From the NCBI GenBank assembly GCA_948567375.1, contig OX419759.1:22102744-22166743 (forward strand): a stretch of DNA of 64,000 nucleotides, in the 5' to 3' direction. Below the pieces are notes generated by a model. The model did not search any database, was not told the DNA's origin, and saw nothing but the letters and a program-made list of their open reading frames with translations. Shown here in pieces: positions 23,994 to 36,159 of this stretch. A program made the position numbers and the translations under genes. How positions within the stretch are numbered: position 1 is the stretch's first letter; the number at the start of each line of letters is the position of its first letter. The DNA comes from Lunularia cruciata. Its lineage: Eukaryota; Streptophyta; Marchantiopsida; Lunulariales; Lunulariaceae.

Positions 23994-25400
23994 ATGGTAC
24001 ATGGTCATTTTATAGCATGTGACAAGGAGTACAACACCTTCTTCTTCAAGGAAGGCCTTTTATTCCATGAGGACCGGATCTATGTTCTAGCCAAAGGTGA
24101 TCTCCGACTCATACGCCTTCAAGAAGCCCATGATTTACCAATAGTTGGTCACATGGGTGTGGACAAGACCTTGGGTACCCTCCAACGCCTATGGTGGTGG
24201 CCTAACATGACACAAGATGGCCCAACATGACACAAGATGTTCAAGAGTTTGTCCAATCATGTGAGAGTTGCCAACATAACAAGGCCAGCAACCAAAATCC
24301 AAGTGGACTCCTTCAACCACTCCCCACTCCATCCACCCAATGAGAACACGTGAGCTTGGATCTCATCACATCCTTGCCCAAGACAAAGCAAGGACACACA
24401 ACAATCATGGTGTTTGTAGATAAGCTTAGTAAGCAAATCCACTTAGCACCAACCTATGATACCGTGGATGCTCCAACCTTAACGTAAATCTATGTCAATA
24501 ATGTCTTCAAGCATCATCTGATGCCATGTGTACTCATCTCCGATCGTGATCCTCAATTTACCGGGAAGTTTTGGCAAACAATCTTCCAAATACTTGGCAC
24601 CAAGCTTGTTTTGTCCAAGGCCTATCATCCTCAAACTGATGGACAAACCGAACGTGCAAATCATACATCGGAAGATATGTTGCATGCCTTTGTCAATGTC
24701 CACCATACCAATTGGGATGAATGTCTTGCAACTATGGAATTTGCCTACAACAATTCCACCGGATTTTCTCCTTTCTTTCTCAATTTTGGCCAAGATCCGC
24801 TTGTTCCAGATTCTCTTCTTGCTCCCCCTCCATCTCAGGTTCCTCATACTTCCACATTCTTGACCACTATATCCCAATCTCTCCAAATCAAGTCTCAATT
24901 CCTTGTTGCTCAAAATTGCCAAAAACAATATGTGGACCACCATTGTCGTGATCTCACCTTTGAAGTCGGTGATAAAGTCATGTTATCCTCTAGTAACCTC
25001 CCTCTCCCACTTGATACCCAAGTTTGTAAACTTGCCCTTAATTGGATAGGACCCTTTGAAATCACCCAAATTGTCTCTCCTATTGCTTATTGACTTGCCT
25101 TGCCTTATCACATGCGTATCCATCCTGTCTTTCATATTTCCAAGTTGAAACCCTTTGTTCCTAACCCCTCTTCCTTTTCTTCTTGAGTCCAAGCTCCATC
25201 TCTTCCAATCCCTATCAATGATCATGAGGAGTATGAAATTGATCGTATCCTTGCGCGTCGCATATTCAACAAGGCCGTCACCAACATACGGAGTACAAGG
25301 TCCTTTGGAAAGGGTATCCCCTTCATGATGCCACATGGGAACCTCTTTCTCACCTCCAAAATGCACAAATGGCCATCCAGGAATTCAAAGCTTCACATAC
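23994..25400 (+). pseudogene. E2 integrase and chromodomain (mostly open, broken)
   Basis: Integrase begins near 23994 with the HHCC zinc region (HDLPIVGHMGVDKTLGTLQR) and continues through the DDE core. The longest open piece in this element (24521-25093, 190 residues) carries LISDRDPQFTGKFW with the second catalytic Asp and DGQTERANHTSEDML with the catalytic Glu, then AYNNS and the C-terminal NWIGPFEI barrel. A stop follows at about 25092. At 25200-25380 a chromodomain is visible: EEYEIDRILARRIFN, then after a frameshift LWKGYPLHDATWEP. Chromodomains target such integrases to marked chromatin. Confidence 0.9.
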
Positions 25401-25434
25401 AACAAGGACATCACCAACTAGCGGCGGGGGAATA

Positions 25435-25846
25435 TGTAACAATATAGAGTTTAGTGACAAAGTTAGTTGGGCTTACAAAGTAGCACATAAGACAAATTAG
25501 CCTAGAATATTCTGAAAGTATCTAGGAAGCTTCTTGGGAAGATTCCCAACTAGCGTAGCTTGCACCTCAAGTAAGTAGCTTCTAGAAGCTTCCAACTAGC
25601 TTAGCTTGCACGCCAAGTAGGCGGCTTCTAGAAGGAAGCTTCTTGAGTAGCTTCCTAGTTAACTTGGCTTGCACTCTAAGAAAGCGGCTTGAGGAAGCTT
25701 CTTGAGAAGCTTCTCAAAGGCCTTGTATGCTACCTATAAATACCAAAGCCAAAGCTCATGCTAGGCATTTGGAGTTTTCCCACATTCAAGTGTCCCAATG
25801 TGAGTTTCCATTCTCCTATTTCTCTCCTTGGTCTTAATCTTTTACA
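25435..25846 (+). repeat. E2 3' LTR
   Basis: A 412-bp repeat starting TGTAACAATATAGAG directly after the polypurine tract and ending CTTTTACA. It matches 20237-20648, the solo LTR at 54171-54525 and the E5 LTR. Confidence 0.9.
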
Positions 25847-28240
25847 AATGTTAACATGTCATTGGCTAAGAGAAAAGGAGAGCACATAATCAACTTAGCC
25901 ACCCCCAAAGTTATGCTATACAAAGTCTCAATAGAATTAGATGGCTAACTAGTATTTAGTCCATCCTACACTCCATCACCATCTACCACACATGCACTAG
26001 GATGTCTACGAGCTATAAATGTTATCAATAGTGCCTAAAAAGTATGAAAGACTAAGGAAGTTTGACCTATCTATTAGCCTTTCATCTTTGTGTATCCAAC
26101 TCTATCAATGCTCTTCTAGGCTCAAGAGCACATATTACACTCTTAATCACTTCAATGAATGCATCTATCTATGCTGATCTGCACATGAGGTCAAAGATAT
26201 CTCTATCACTAGCATAAGAGATTGAAACCTTAACACTTGAATCTGATCTTTTTTGAGCTATAGCCATGTTGGCCAATCTTTGCTCCAACAACTCAATTCA
26301 AGTAGCTATGGTTGAATAAGAAATAAGAGCAAGTGTAGTGCTCTTACCATATGAGGTACTCTACTTCCACCTCTACCACCTTGTCCTATATGAACTTGTG
26401 GTTACTCTACCTCTTACCATAATAGCCCTAGCACTTCACAACTCTAGGTGTAAGTCAAAGCATTAGTCATTATTGTGACCAAATCTATGGCAGTGGTCAC
26501 AGTCTCCAAGTTGGTTAAGATGCTCCAAATGTATCATGCACACTACCTTGGGGTGCATTTTCTCTTGTGGTGAGGTTCACCACAAGTCCAACAAGCAACA
26601 CCACCACTCATTAGCTCTTGTTGACTAAGAAATGAAGGTAAGGGTCTAGATACACCCAGATCTCCACTCACTCCATAAGATTAGGGTCACTCTATGCCCT
26701 TGAAAGCCAACTTGGTGAAAGTGGTACACTTTGTTGCATTTTAGAATAAGTAATGATTGTGGATGAGGTCCCCCTACCAAATCCAAATGTCATTGTTGTT
26801 GTTTACCATGTTGAGATTAATGTGCTTTGAAAACCCAAAGACCATTGCCAAAGTTTGTAAAGTAGCTCATAATAATGTAGCATCACATACTCTACCTTGT
26901 AGTTCTTTGTCTCATATCCCATACTAGAGCTAGACTATCTATGCTCCACTAACTCCTTGAGTAAAATTGATCAACCATCTCATGTGAGTATATGCCTTGT
27001 ATATGCTCTCTCCAACCTTTTGTTGAAACTCTTATAAGATCTTCAATTTTTCAATCCATGCTCCTTGGTAGACTTACCTCAAGCATTAAAAGAACTCTAC
27101 CTTGGAGCTAAAACTTGGTATTACATTACCTCTTATTATGGTACCTCCACTTATAGTAGCACCATCTCTAACTAATGCACCTCTACTAGATACACCAACA
27201 CTTCTAGAGTTAGAACCAATGGGTATCTCTTGTCTACCTTTGGAAACAAAGCTTGAAGTGATATACATGTAGTTTGAAGACCAATATTGTCTCCGTAGCT
27301 CAATCTCCTCCAAGTGTGCTCTCTTGAACTTATGGTAGTCATCCATAAGTGAACCTTCTAAATGTTAGAACAACCTCTTCCATGCCATGAAAGGTGAAAA
27401 TAAAGTTGCATTTGGCATTTGTTGTAGATGAAACCAACTATCAAGTTTTTGGATGAAATCATCTAACTCAATGGTGTCCACTATAATAAAGTAGTGCTTG
27501 AGGCCTTTTGGAGGCCTTATAAATCCTATCCACATCCTACAAAATGGTGTGGATACACACTATGCACTCTCAACTAAATCAACTCCTATGTCAAACTCCA
27601 AATTGGAATCAATCTACTCACTCATTAGGACTTGAGATACTAGTTAATACCAAGGGCTACTTTGTATAAACCCACTACTTAATGTAACAAAATCTCCAAA
27701 GAAATCCATGGTGGCAATATAGCCAAAACCACAACCATAACCACCAAGTATCATCACCAAGAACCACCAAAAATTAGATACAACCTACTAATGTTGCCCA
27801 AGTACCTCTAACCATGATAACTTTACCAAGGGAAGAGTGACATGTAACTTGCCATCACAATATGCACTCTCACAGTCTACATGTTATCACTTCTTGCCTC
27901 ATGGAAGAGAAACATAAGTCGTTTGATTGGTAATCACTCCAACCTCTCTATTGAGACCACATAAGAGCATCAATGCTCCAAATATTAAGGCACCTCACAC
28001 AAATATGGTGCACAAATAGAATAAAGAATGGAGGAGGTCCAATCTCGAGAAGTCCACACGGTAATCTTTTATCTCAAAAATCAAATCATATTGACTTTGA
28101 AACCATTTGGCATTTTATATAATAAGAGCATCTATGTACTCCTACACTATTAAGATCACCAGGGGTAGGATAAATTGTCCTCTTCTAGCCAAAGCTATAT
28201 AAGTATAGATATGAGCACACTAATCTCTAAGACAACAAGT
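25847..28240. other. Decayed intergenic stretch with a probable gag relic
   Basis: No intact gene. On the minus strand, 27086-27480 contains text resembling a retroelement Gag (ELDDFIQKLDSWFHLQQMP, then MDDYHKFKRAHLEEIELRRQ), and 26555-26593 encodes CWTCGEPHHKRKC, a CCHC-like zinc knuckle one residue short. They lie about 0.5 kb apart in the right order for one Gag. No LTR or pol was recognised near them. Confidence applies to the gag-relic reading. Confidence 0.4.
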
Positions 28241-28310
28241 GAAAGTGGATCGTTTGGCTAAGGCATCAGTCTAGGAACCAAAGATCTAGAGTTCAAATCT
28301 TATTGCACAT
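28241..28310 (+). other. tRNA-like segment, possible SINE head
   Basis: TTTGGCTAAGGC (28253-28264) resembles an A-box, and GAGTTCAAATCT (28289-28300) resembles a B-box (GGTTCGANTCC) at about tRNA spacing. No CCA-ready cloverleaf is clear, so this is more likely a tRNA-derived SINE head than a tRNA gene. No second copy was found here. Confidence 0.35.
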
Positions 28311-28429
28311 ACTAATGAGTGGTAAGTTTATTTTGCCAAACTATAATTGATAAATTGAAGGAAGTGTTGATTTTGCCAAAAGACTACTAAAAAATCTTCC
28401 TAAGTTAATAGTTGAAGACTTTCAAATCT

Positions 28430-29067
28430 CTAACTCAAAATCCTATTCCTAAATACATCTAAATGTTAATTCCTCCTTTTTTGCCAAGTCCTTCACCAAA
28501 TCTAGCCAATTTCTCTAATTTTGATAATTATGGACTTCCAAATCCCTAATTTGGGAGGATTAACTAGCCTTATCTTGGCCTTTCTTAGCCTCTCTAGCAT
28601 GTAGCACTATACCTCTAAATGCCACCTCCTTCTTCTTTGGCAAATTTTCCAATAAATCTAACCAAATCTAACCAAATCTAGCCAATTTCCCTAATCTTGA
28701 TCATTATGGACTTCCAAATCCCTAATTTTGGAGGATTGACTAGCCTTACATTGGCCTTTCTAAGCCTCTCTAGCCCACAACACTATACCTCTAAATACCA
28801 CCTCCTTCTTCTTTGCCAAATCCTCCAACAAATCTAGCCAATCTCTCAAATTTGATAGTTGTGGACTTTCAAATCTCTACCCTCCAATCTTATACCTAAA
28901 TGCCTCTAAATATAAAATCCTCCTTCTTTGCCAAGCCCTCCATTGAATCTAGCTAATTTCCCCAATTTGATAGGTAGGAACTTCCAAATCCCAAATTTGA
29001 AAGGATTAGCTAGCCTAACATCAATCCTTTTAGATCTCCCTAGCCCACATCATTATGCCTTAATGAT
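28430..29067. repeat. Tandem array of ~176-bp units, left part
   Basis: Diverged units repeat the landmarks CCACCAAATCTAGCCAATTTCTCC, GACTTCCAAATCCCTAATTTGG and TCTCTAGCCCAC; the last occurs at 28591 and 28767, 176 bases apart. Unit length varies, with some local 10-base duplications (near 28660). The array is interrupted by E3 at 29068 and resumes at 36077, in register with the interruption. No coding content. Confidence 0.85.
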
Positions 29068-29807
29068 TGTAATACTTCAAGGACAAGAGAAGAGAGAAAA
29101 CACAGATTTTACAATCAATCATCTGATGTTCCAAAGGAGCACCTTCTCTTTATTATATAAACAAAGAGGATCTCCTCCAAGGAAGCTCAACCATAGGATT
29201 AGGCACACAGATAGGTGACATGTCAGCAAGCTCCACCCTTGGATTACTTACTTGGATGGGTGACATGTTGATCCTGGTCCTATCTGGTTGGTCAAACAAG
29301 CTTTGTCTAGAGGGAATCTTTTAGGGAATCTTCCTATGTGAATCTCAGAATCACATGGGTGAGATACCATTGGAAATCTCTCAATGAGACAAACCAAGGA
29401 GGAAGGGAAGGCCAATCTTTCCTCTATTAGGAGGCGTTTGCACATTTCAAGGCCTAATTCATCCATTTAGACCTCCAAAATTGCCTTCAAAGATTTCAGG
29501 TATATTTTGATTCCTACTCTATTAGTTGAAGTCCCTTTTTGGTGATACCTCTTTCTGATCTATTTTGTCCATCATGTGTTACATCCTTCCAGATGTTACC
29601 AAACCAATTCTCACCTTTAAATCATATGTTTAGTTATTGCTTCTAAGGTTTTCAAGTCTATCTATTTTGATTTTTGCTCTATTAGTGGAAGTACTCTTTT
29701 GGTGATACTTCTATCTGATCTATTTTGACCATCATGTATAACATCAGTCTAGATGTTACCAAACTGAATTTCACATCTAGATCATATGGCTAGCTCTTGG
29801 TATTATA
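29068..29807 (-). repeat. E3 3' LTR
   Basis: A 740-bp repeat starting TGTAATACTTC and ending GGTATTATA, matching the E1 LTRs and including the duplicated internal block. Confidence 0.9.
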
Positions 29808-29829
29808 GACCTCCTTCCTTTTAAGATGC

Positions 29830-32800
29830 AACTTCCTCATTGTGCAATTGTTTCTCAAATGCTTGCACCAACACCAATGGATGTGTCAAATTGGCAATAA
29901 GCTCCCAGGTTGCTTCATAGAGGGGGTAAAACCTTTCTACTGTACTAGATAGTCCACCCATGGATGGCAAGTACCACGCATGTGTTTTTGGAGAATACAC
30001 TCCACATCATATTCTTCCGTGCCATCAATGAGTGTCGGACAAGGTCAAATGTCTTCTGTGGAATGATACTAGTCGGATCGGGGAGCATATCTACATAGTA
30101 GGGAAACATGGAACACTAGATGGATCTTCATGTGTGGTGGTAGCTCAAGGTGATAGGCCACAACGCCAACTTGACAAAGAATCAAGAAAGCCCTAATAAA
30201 ATAAGGTTTGAGCTTACAAGGTCGAGCTAATGTGAGATTGGTTGTTGATAGCCACACCTAATCCCCAATATTGAACTCCATGTGCCTATGGTGTGCATCA
30301 ACATACTGCTTCTATCAATTTTGCACAATTTTTAATCTGTGCTTGGCTCTCTTTACACCTTGTTGGATATTAAAAACAAATGTGTTGACTACTTTGACCT
30401 TGGTAGCCACCAGACGGATCTTCATCAAGCTAGAAAGTGTGAAGGGATGCTCACCATACATGAGGAAGAACGGAGTGACCTGGGTGGATGCATTCACTAA
30501 ATTGGTGAAAACAAATGCCACCAATGGGAGTAGGGTGTCCCATCTCTCTTGCTCTTCTAAAGTGAAGTCGTGTAACATGTCTTCTATAGTGCAATTAGTC
30601 TACTCTATTTGTCTATTTGTTTGTGGGTGGTAAGCTATGGACATGGCCAACTTGGTTTTGAAGAAACCAAAGAGTGTTTGCCAAAACAAACTAGTGAGTT
30701 GAGTGCCTCTATTAGTGATGAGTACTCAAGATAAGCCATGGTGAGAGAAGATTGCATCTAAGTATAATTAAGCTAATTGTGGAGAGGTCACGTCCTTGGT
30801 GGTAGGGCATACATGAATCATTTTGTTGAGCCAGTCCACAAAGATCATGATGGAGTCAAACACTGAGGTGGTCTTGGGTAATTCACAAACAAGATCCATA
30901 CTCACATGTTCCCAACGTTGGGTAGGAGTGGGGAGAGGTTGAAGGAGCCCTGCAAGAGGTTGATTAGAAGCTTTGTTCTATTGACAAAGTAGGCATTGCA
31001 TACATAGTCCATCACATTGTTGCTCATCTTGGGCCAATAGTAATGGCATTGGATTGCATCCAAGGTCTTGTCTACTCCAACATGACCTACAATGGCCAAA
31101 TCATGACATTCCGCTAGAATGGTGGTGCATAATTCTAGGATATTTGGGACCCATAATTTGTCATCACAAAAGGTGAGTCCTTGGGTGTTGGTGACACCTT
31201 TGGATGATTGCACTTCTAGAATCTACAGATCCAGCCAGAATCTCTAGCCAAAATTCAAGGTAATCTTAACCTCTGCCACCAAGTTGTTTGCCATTAGCAT
31301 GTAGGTGAATGCATCTACAAGTTGATTCTTACCTTCCATGTAGGTGATTTTCATGTTGAAGCATTGTTGCCACTCTGCTCACTGAATCCGACAATGAGAT
31401 AGATCCTTCTACATCTTGAGGTAAACTAGAGGTTCATGGTCTATCTCTACTACAAATGCCTTCTTGCCCAAATAGTGCTTCCGATGCTTGGTTGCAAGAA
31501 TGATAGTCAGCTCTTCTTGTTCTATGGTGTGGTAGTTACGCTCTGCCAGTAACAACTTTTGAGATAAATATGCAATTAGATGCCATCCGTCATGCCACTC
31601 TTGTTGTATGACTGCTCCTATTGCTATGCTTGATGCACCTATAGCCAACTTGATTGGACATTTTGGGTCATACCACTTCAAGATTAATGCATGTAGCAAG
31701 GCAGATTTCAATTCTTGAAAGTCAACTCTTGTGCGGTTTCCCATGTCCACTTCTTCCTCTTGCTAAGTAGTGCCATTAAAGGTTGTGCAACCTTGGAGAA
31801 GTCCTTGAAAAATCTACAATAGAATCCCGTCAACCCCAAGAAGCTCTTGAGTTGAGTTTGATCTTCTGGTGCACTCCATTTTTGAATGACCTCAATTTTA
31901 TCCATCAATACTTGAATGCCCTCTACACTTACTCTATGCCCCAAGTAGTCTACTTCAGACTTTGCCAAATTCACACTTTGAGATTTTGGCATACAATCTA
32001 TCATGTCTTAGAATTTGAATGACTTCTCGTAGATGTTGTTTGTGTTCTGTCATTGTGCTACTATATACTAAAATATCATCTAAGAAGACGATAATAGACT
32101 TATCCAAGTATGGACAAAATATGTCATTCATTAGACCCATGAAATTGGTAGGTGCATTGGTGAGGCCAAAAGGCATCACAAGATACTTGAAGTGGCCATA
32201 CTTGGTTTGAAAGGCAGTTTTGTACACATCCTCCTTTGCAATTTGGATTTGATTGTAACCACTCACAAGTCCAATTTGGTGAAGTATCTTGCTCCATAGA
32301 GTTGATCAAACAGGTCATCCATGCAAGGTAAGGGGTATTTTTTCTTCACTATTTGTTGATTGAGACCCCGATAGTCAATGCACATGCACATTATACCATC
32401 CTTCTTCTTCAAAAACAAGATAGGAGCCCCATATGGTGATATGCTAGGTTGGATGAACCCTTTCTGCAACATCTCCTCCATTTGAGTCTTACACTCCCTC
32501 AACTCATGAGGTGATAGGCGATAAGGGGCCTTACAAGGAGTTGTCTTCTTTGGGAGTGTCTCAATTTTATGATCTACTCTCCTTTTTGGTGGTAATCCTG
32601 AAGGTAGATCATCCAAAAAGATATCTTGAAACTCATCTACTATATCTTTCAATTTCTCAAGAATTTTTCCATCAAGTTGTGCACTGTGGACTTCTCCTAT
32701 TAGACCCATGAAACATCTATTGGTCTTACAGACAGTTGCCATCCCTATGACATATAGAGGCAGTTCTTGCATGTGTGATTTTTCTTTCACCCTAATGATT

Positions 32801-33150
32801 TACCATTGGTGGGTTCTTACTACTTTCTTCCTCTAATCTACCATAGGATTATAATGCTCCATCCATGGCATGCCTAAGATTGCATCATAATTGTATCACT
32901 TGCCACTCAATTGCTTCTTGATATTCTACTACAAAGAGTGTTACTTGTCTAGGTAATGATTCAATCCTCTTTGTTTGCCTATTAGGTAACTCTCCTTCTT
33001 CACTCTCATCTCTCTTTAGATCCATTCCCAATCTTATTGCAACAAAGCAAGACAAGAAATTCTTTGTTGCTCCCAGATCTATTAATACTCTCACTTGATT
33101 GCCTTTTAGGACTCCATTCACAACAATCAATTATGAGGTTGCCTCTCAGG
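29830..33150 (-). pseudogene. E3 pol: protease, RT, RNase H, integrase, chromodomain (broken)
   Basis: Protease lies at 32885-33130, with LIDLGATKNFLS where the catalytic motif is normally DSGA. RT has a long open stretch at 32263-32790 ([39 protein letters not shown]), continuing at 31955-32266 in another frame with [12 protein letters not shown] and the active-site variant [10 protein letters not shown]. RNase H is at 31409-31950 (AIGASSIAIGAVIQQEW, then YHTIEQEELTIILATKHRKH). Integrase spans 30060-31220: zinc region HDLAIVGHVGVDKTLDAIQ, core pieces to 30315, and the C-terminal barrel at 30069-30257. A chromodomain (EEYDVECILQKHMRG, then YLVQ-stop-KG) lies at 29830-30060. Four or more frame changes make it non-functional. 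Confidence 0.9.
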
Positions 33151-33329
33151 ACCTTTGTGCATTTGTCTTCTTCTTTCCCTTGCTTCTTTGCTTCCTTATT
33201 GAGCCAATAAGGCCACAAGGTACATTTACTGGCAATCTTTGTTTTCCAAAGTGATTTCCACCTCCTCTTCTTTAGTGTACCTCTCCATGTTGTTCAAAGA
33301 TCACCTATATGTAGGCCGATGGCCTCTAG

Positions 33330-34314
33330 GGAAACAAGCACAATAGTTGGTAGATATGTGCTCAATATGGCCACAATTGTAACAATGGTGTTGCTCTCCT
33401 TGAGTTCCTTCTCCTTGTGGGACTCAATCTCTTTGTTCTTCTACCTGTCTATGCTCTCCTTGAAGCGGTCGGGCTCCTCAATCTCAAAATCAAAGGTTGC
33501 CCAATTCCATTGGTATTGGTCCACCCATGTGTGGCATTTCTGCCCAATGATGTTGAGGTGGAACTACTCCTTCACCTCCACCCAATGCTCTTGTTATTCT
33601 CTATGCACAAGCAATGGCTTCAAATACCGTGCAAGGATTTTGCACTATGACTTCTTGGCAAATCCGCTCCTTCAACCCTCATTTGAAATTGTTCAAAGCC
33701 TCTATTGGACTCATGTTGGTTATTGTGACTTGTAGATCTAGAAATACCTCCACATACTCTTGTATGCTATTCTTCTATCTCAATCCCCATAGTTGGATTT
33801 GGACCATCTGCACGGAATCCACCAATTGGAAATTCTTCAGCAATCCTTTGTGCATTGCTGTCTACGTGACCTCCCTTCTCTCTGCCAACATAGATTGTTC
33901 CCAAGCATTGTACCATGTGAGGGCTTTATAGGTCAAGTACCCACATGCAAACACACCTGCATTATGCTCCGTGATCTATGTTGAGAACAATCAAAAATAT
34001 TGATTCATTCTTGAGATCCAATTTTCTACTACTCCCATTGTACGCTACTCCCTATAAGGCTTGATGTTGCAAGTCTTTTTCATTCGGAGTAGCAATGTGG
34101 CTTCATCATTGATAGGGTTCGTAGGCACGGGTGCCTATCCAAGTACTTCAATTGCAGGTACTGGATTTTGAGATGACTCTTCTTCTTGCATTGCTTGATG
34201 ATTCTTGAGAATCTACACTTGACTTTGTAATGTTTCCATGGTCATCTTAACCTCTTGAAATTCATTCAACATCCCTTGCATTCCTTGCACAAGTTCTTGC
34301 AATTGCGGATCCAT
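33330..34314 (-). pseudogene. E3 gag (broken)
   Basis: A possible original start codon is at 34314 (MDPQLQELVQGMQGMLNEF). Capsid-like text follows in the same order as E1 (LLKNFQLVDSVQMVQIQLWG, then VEVFLDLQVTITNMSP), then a zinc knuckle near 33338-33384 reading CYNCGHIEHISTNYC, one residue longer than the CX2CX4HX4C form. Scattered in-frame stops, many of the TAG/TGA type expected from C-to-T change, interrupt it. Confidence 0.82.
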
Positions 34315-34925
34315 GGTTCCTACAACACTCAATTGCTAATGTCTACTTCAATACAAAGTCAATATGATCACTCTGGAAGGCACACAAACTATTGGAACTA
34401 CCATGGGGACCTCTAAAACTATCAATCATTGATAATACTCCTCATGAAAATTCCTAACCACAAAAACTCTAAACATCACTTTTGGTCTCACTACATAATG
34501 AATTTCTACTTGAGTGTTGAAAGGGAGAGGATTAGAGAGGATTGGGGGCATTCATATCCATAATATCATAATAGAATGTAGATTGTCAAACCCACTCTCT
34601 ATCATATACCACCATAAGTAGAATCACCAGGTTTGGTGAGTTCATCACCTTGTCCATGAATTTTGCTACAAAGTGATAAACTAGCAATACTCTCATTTTC
34701 TCACACTAGATGTTCATAACCTTGATGTGGAATGGATTCAAGAATGGAAAGCTAGATGCATGAAATTGTCCTCCTGTGCATCCATCCCATCTACTCTCTA
34801 AAGTCCTTCTTAAGTCTAGCAATTACTCTATGTTCTCTACCCCAAATTACTCAATTTCAGTAGTTCATGTTCTTCCAAGAGTGTTGATCCACTTTCTTGG
34901 ACTAAAATACTCACTTTGATACCAT

Positions 34926-36076
34926 TTTAATACTCTAAGGACAAGAGAAGAGAGAAAATACAGATTTCACACTCAATCATCCGATGCTCCAAAGGAGCAC
35001 TTTCTCTTTATTATATAGACAAAGAGGATCTCCTCTAAGGAAGCTCCACCAAAGGATTAGGCACACAGATAGTTGATATGTTAGCAAGCTCTACCCTTGG
35101 ATAAATTACTTGGATGGATGACATGTTGGTCTTGGTCCTATCGGGTTGGTCAAAGAAGCTTTGACCAGAGGGAATCTTTTAGAGAATCTTCCTATATGAA
35201 TCTCAGAATCACATGGGTGAGGTATTGTTGGAAAGCTATCAACAAGACAAACTTGGGGGAATTTGCATGCAAAGGGTGGAGGGAACTTAAATATTTTTGA
35301 GGCCTAATTCATCCATTTAGGCCTCCAAAATTGCCTTTAAAGATTTCAAGCATATTTAGGTTCTTACTCTATTAGTAGAAGTCCCCTTTTGGTGATACCT
35401 CTTTCTAATATGTTTAGTCCATCATGTGTAACATCCTTCCAGATATTACCAAACCCATGTAGATTCCTCTCCCCCCCCCCAAATATAGGTGACATGTTAG
35501 CAAGCTCCACCCTTGGATTACTTACTTGGATGGGTGATATGTCGGTCCCGGTCCTATCTGGTTGGTCAAACAAGCTTTGACCAGAGTGGATCTTTTAGGG
35601 AAACTTCTTGTAGGAATCTTAGAATCACATGGATGAGGTACCATTGGAAAGCTCTTGACAAGACAAACCAAGTGGAAGGGAAGGCTGACCTTTTCTTTAT
35701 TGGGAGGAATTTGCATATTTTAGAGACCTAATTCATCCGTTTAGGCCTTCAAAATTGCCTTTTGGGTTTCAGGCATATTTTGGTTCCTACTCTATCAGTA
35801 GAAGTCCCCTTTTGGTGATACCTCTTTCTGATCTGTTAATTCCATCATGTCTAACATCTTTCCAGATGTTACCAAACCAATTCTCACCTTTAAATCATAT
35901 GTCTAGCTATTGGTTCTAAGGTTTTCAAGTCTATTTTGGTTTTTGCTTTATTAGTAGAAGTACTCTTTTGGTGATACTTCTATCTAATATATTTTGACCA
36001 TCATGTATAACATCATTCTAGATGTTACCAAACCGAATTTCACATCTAGATCATATGGCTAACTCTTGGTATTACA
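34926..36076 (-). repeat. E3 5' LTR with a large internal duplication
   Basis: The region is 1151 bp rather than ~745. 34926 to ~35457 is the left part of an LTR. After a junction with C10 (35471-35480), LTR sequence restarts from the block GGTGACATGTTAGCAAGCTC and runs to the end at 36076. Thus about 400 bp of LTR occurs twice in direct orientation. The outer ends match E1. Confidence 0.85.
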
Positions 36077-36159
36077 ATGCTTCTAAATGTCACCTCTTCC
36101 TTCTCTACCAGGTCCTCCACCAAATTTAGCCAATTTCTCTAATTTCATGATTGGGAACT
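36077..36159. repeat. Tandem array, short piece between E3 and a solo LTR
   Basis: This continues the ~176-bp array broken at 29067 (CTAAATGTCACCTC, then CCACCAAATTTAGCCAATTTC). Confidence 0.8.

Larger units (their letters stand above)
20237..25846 (+). mobile_element. E2: complete but decayed Ty3/Gypsy chromovirus (second family)
   Basis: A 5.6-kb LTR retrotransposon on the plus strand. Its two ~412-bp LTRs (about 20237-20648 and 25435-25846) flank, in order, a primer site TGTTATCAAAGC at 20650-20661 (two changes from the initiator-Met type TGGTATCAGAGC), gag, protease, RT, RNase H, integrase, a chromodomain and a polypurine tract (GGCGGGGGAATA, 25423-25434). The order and chromodomain mark a chromovirus. 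Gene copies are broken by many stops, although long open stretches remain in the integrase. The 5' LTR start is eroded and the flanks (CTATG / AATGT) do not give a clean duplication. E5 and the solo LTR at 54171-54525 are the same family. Confidence 0.92.
29068..36076 (-). mobile_element. E3: complete but decayed Ty3/Gypsy chromovirus, sister of E1
   Basis: A 7.0-kb element on the minus strand, same family as E1. Order in transcription: compound 5' LTR (34926-36076), initiator-Met-type primer site TGGTATCAAAG (34914-34924), gag, protease, RT, RNase H, integrase, chromodomain, polypurine tract AAAAGGAAGGAGG (about 29810-29822), 3' LTR (29068-29807). Flanks ATGAT (29063-29067) and ATGCT (36077-36081) are a near-perfect 5-bp target duplication. 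The target is a unit of the tandem array, which reads ATGCC at that place. All frames are damaged, though RT and integrase stretches are long. Confidence 0.92.

Noticed and set aside
24479-24943. Minus-strand open frame of 154 residues in E2
   Set aside because: Antisense shadow of the long open integrase segment at 24521-25093.
28430-29067. Regularly spaced repeats considered as a CRISPR array
   Set aside because: Whole units are repeated, with no unique spacers between short repeats; the context is plant nuclear DNA.
33319-33984. Several plus-strand open frames in E3
   Set aside because: They are shadows of the minus-strand gag; the same region aligns to E1 gag on the minus strand.
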